A stretch of 64,000 bases of DNA, taken from the NCBI RefSeq assembly GCF_004118675.1, contig NZ_SDHZ01000001.1, positions 992,001 through 1,056,000 of the forward strand. Reading direction: 5' to 3'. Positions 63,793 to 64,000 of this stretch are shown in pieces. Position 1 is the first letter of the stretch, and every line of letters starts with the position of its first letter. The DNA is from Filimonas effusa (GTDB taxonomy: Bacteria; Bacteroidota; Bacteroidia; Chitinophagales; Chitinophagaceae). Below the pieces are notes generated by a model, which had not been told where the DNA came from, did not search any database, and saw nothing but the letters and a program-made list of their open reading frames with translations. A program made the position numbers and the translations under genes.

Positions 63793-64000
63793 TTATCGCT
63801 TATTGCCTGTAGTAGGTACTATTTTTAAATGATAGGTCCTGGTCTCGCCTGCATTGATAGGTTGCGCCCCGCTGTTATGTTCCAGTAACATCGACTTTCC
63901 TTTAATACCTATCCAGAAACCAGCCTTATCCGTTTGTTTCCACAACTCGGGTAATTGTAATTTCAAACCAGCTGTACTGTTACCTTGCCATAACGTAGCT
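63793..64000 (-). CDS. C-terminal end of an unidentified gene (cut by window edge)
   Basis: Reading the minus strand from the window edge, a frame is open for 68 codons and ends in TAA at 63793-63795. The peptide includes LKLQLPELWKQTDKAGFW, KSMLLEHNSG and TRTYHLKIVPTTGNKR, which looks like the end of a beta-sandwich domain. No family is recognised with confidence. It is convergent with dnaE2, and no strong hairpin is seen in the 43-base gap. Confidence 0.55.
   Translation of the reverse strand, partial: ATLWQGNSTAGLKLQLPELWKQTDKAGFWIGIKGKSMLLEHNSGAQPINAGETRTYHLKIVPTTGNKR

Noticed and set aside
1-64000. CRISPR arrays, tRNA/rRNA genes, insertion sequences or prophage
   Set aside because: No regular direct-repeat array, cloverleaf-like tRNA, transposase, integrase or phage structural gene was seen while reading both strands; a covariance-model scan was not possible here.

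Overview
The window looks like a chromosomal segment of a Bacteroidota bacterium, most likely of the family Chitinophagaceae (Chitinophaga-like). The signs are a SusC/SusD pair, a type IX secretion sorting domain (CHU_C) on a PKD protein, many Bacteroidota-style promoters (TTTG, about 20-21 bp, TAnnTTTG), a futalosine-pathway MqnA, a DUF4251 lipoprotein, LVIVD-repeat lipoproteins, a YfhO-type membrane protein and a giant RHS protein. No rRNA, tRNA, CRISPR array, transposase or integrase was seen. Taxonomy is inferred from gene content only.

Layout. 1-7.2 kb: 3' part of a giant RHS/YD-repeat protein ending in a predicted alpha/beta-hydrolase effector domain, then a small three-helix membrane protein (candidate immunity protein) and a decayed lipoprotein-like reading frame, all in A+T-rich DNA. 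7.2-10.9 kb: four paralogous secreted NVGIGT proteins, two on each strand, facing each other across a perfect 15-bp inverted repeat. 11.1-13.6 kb: TonB-dependent siderophore-type receptor. 13.7-19.3 kb: a LacI-controlled sugar operon on the minus strand (lacI, PfkB kinase, FucP-type symporter, LamB-type porin, ketose 3-epimerase) with two near-identical operators. 19.5-26 kb: DUF4251 lipoprotein and a TolC-MFP-RND tripartite pump. 26-32 kb: a small unknown protein, then SusC/SusD, in which SusC carries an extra N-terminal domain and a Pro/Ala linker. 31.9-37.8 kb: prfC, a three-gene envelope operon in which one seven-blade LVIVD propeller seems to be split 2+5 between two lipoproteins, purB, and mqnA divergent from purB. 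37.8-46 kb: a T9SS-sorted PKD protein with a propeller inserted inside a PKD domain, a GT4 glycosyltransferase, a YfhO membrane protein, and a small membrane protein coupled to a queuosine-precursor transporter. 45.8-50.8 kb: NUDIX, corA, dapF (minus) and aconitase (plus). 51-56.7 kb: a TetR-controlled TolC-EmrA-EmrB pump plus a tandem Usp protein, with identical 14-bp operators before tetR and before tolC. 56.8-58 kb: DUF4861 protein. 58.2-63.7 kb: imuA-imuB-dnaE2 mutagenic translesion cassette. 63.8 kb to the end: C-terminus of an unidentified minus-strand gene.

How the genes work together. The sugar operon reads as outer-membrane uptake (porin), proton-coupled inner-membrane uptake (FucP), epimerisation of a C3-epimeric ketohexose and phosphorylation, under LacI control. 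Two separate multidrug pumps are present, each with a palindrome in its promoter region. The imu cassette is a standard DNA-damage mutagenesis module. The strongest candidates for new biology are the RHS hydrolase/immunity pair with its linked pseudogene, the rare-ketose operon with a LamB porin in a Bacteroidota host, the split LVIVD propeller, and the two-headed SusC.
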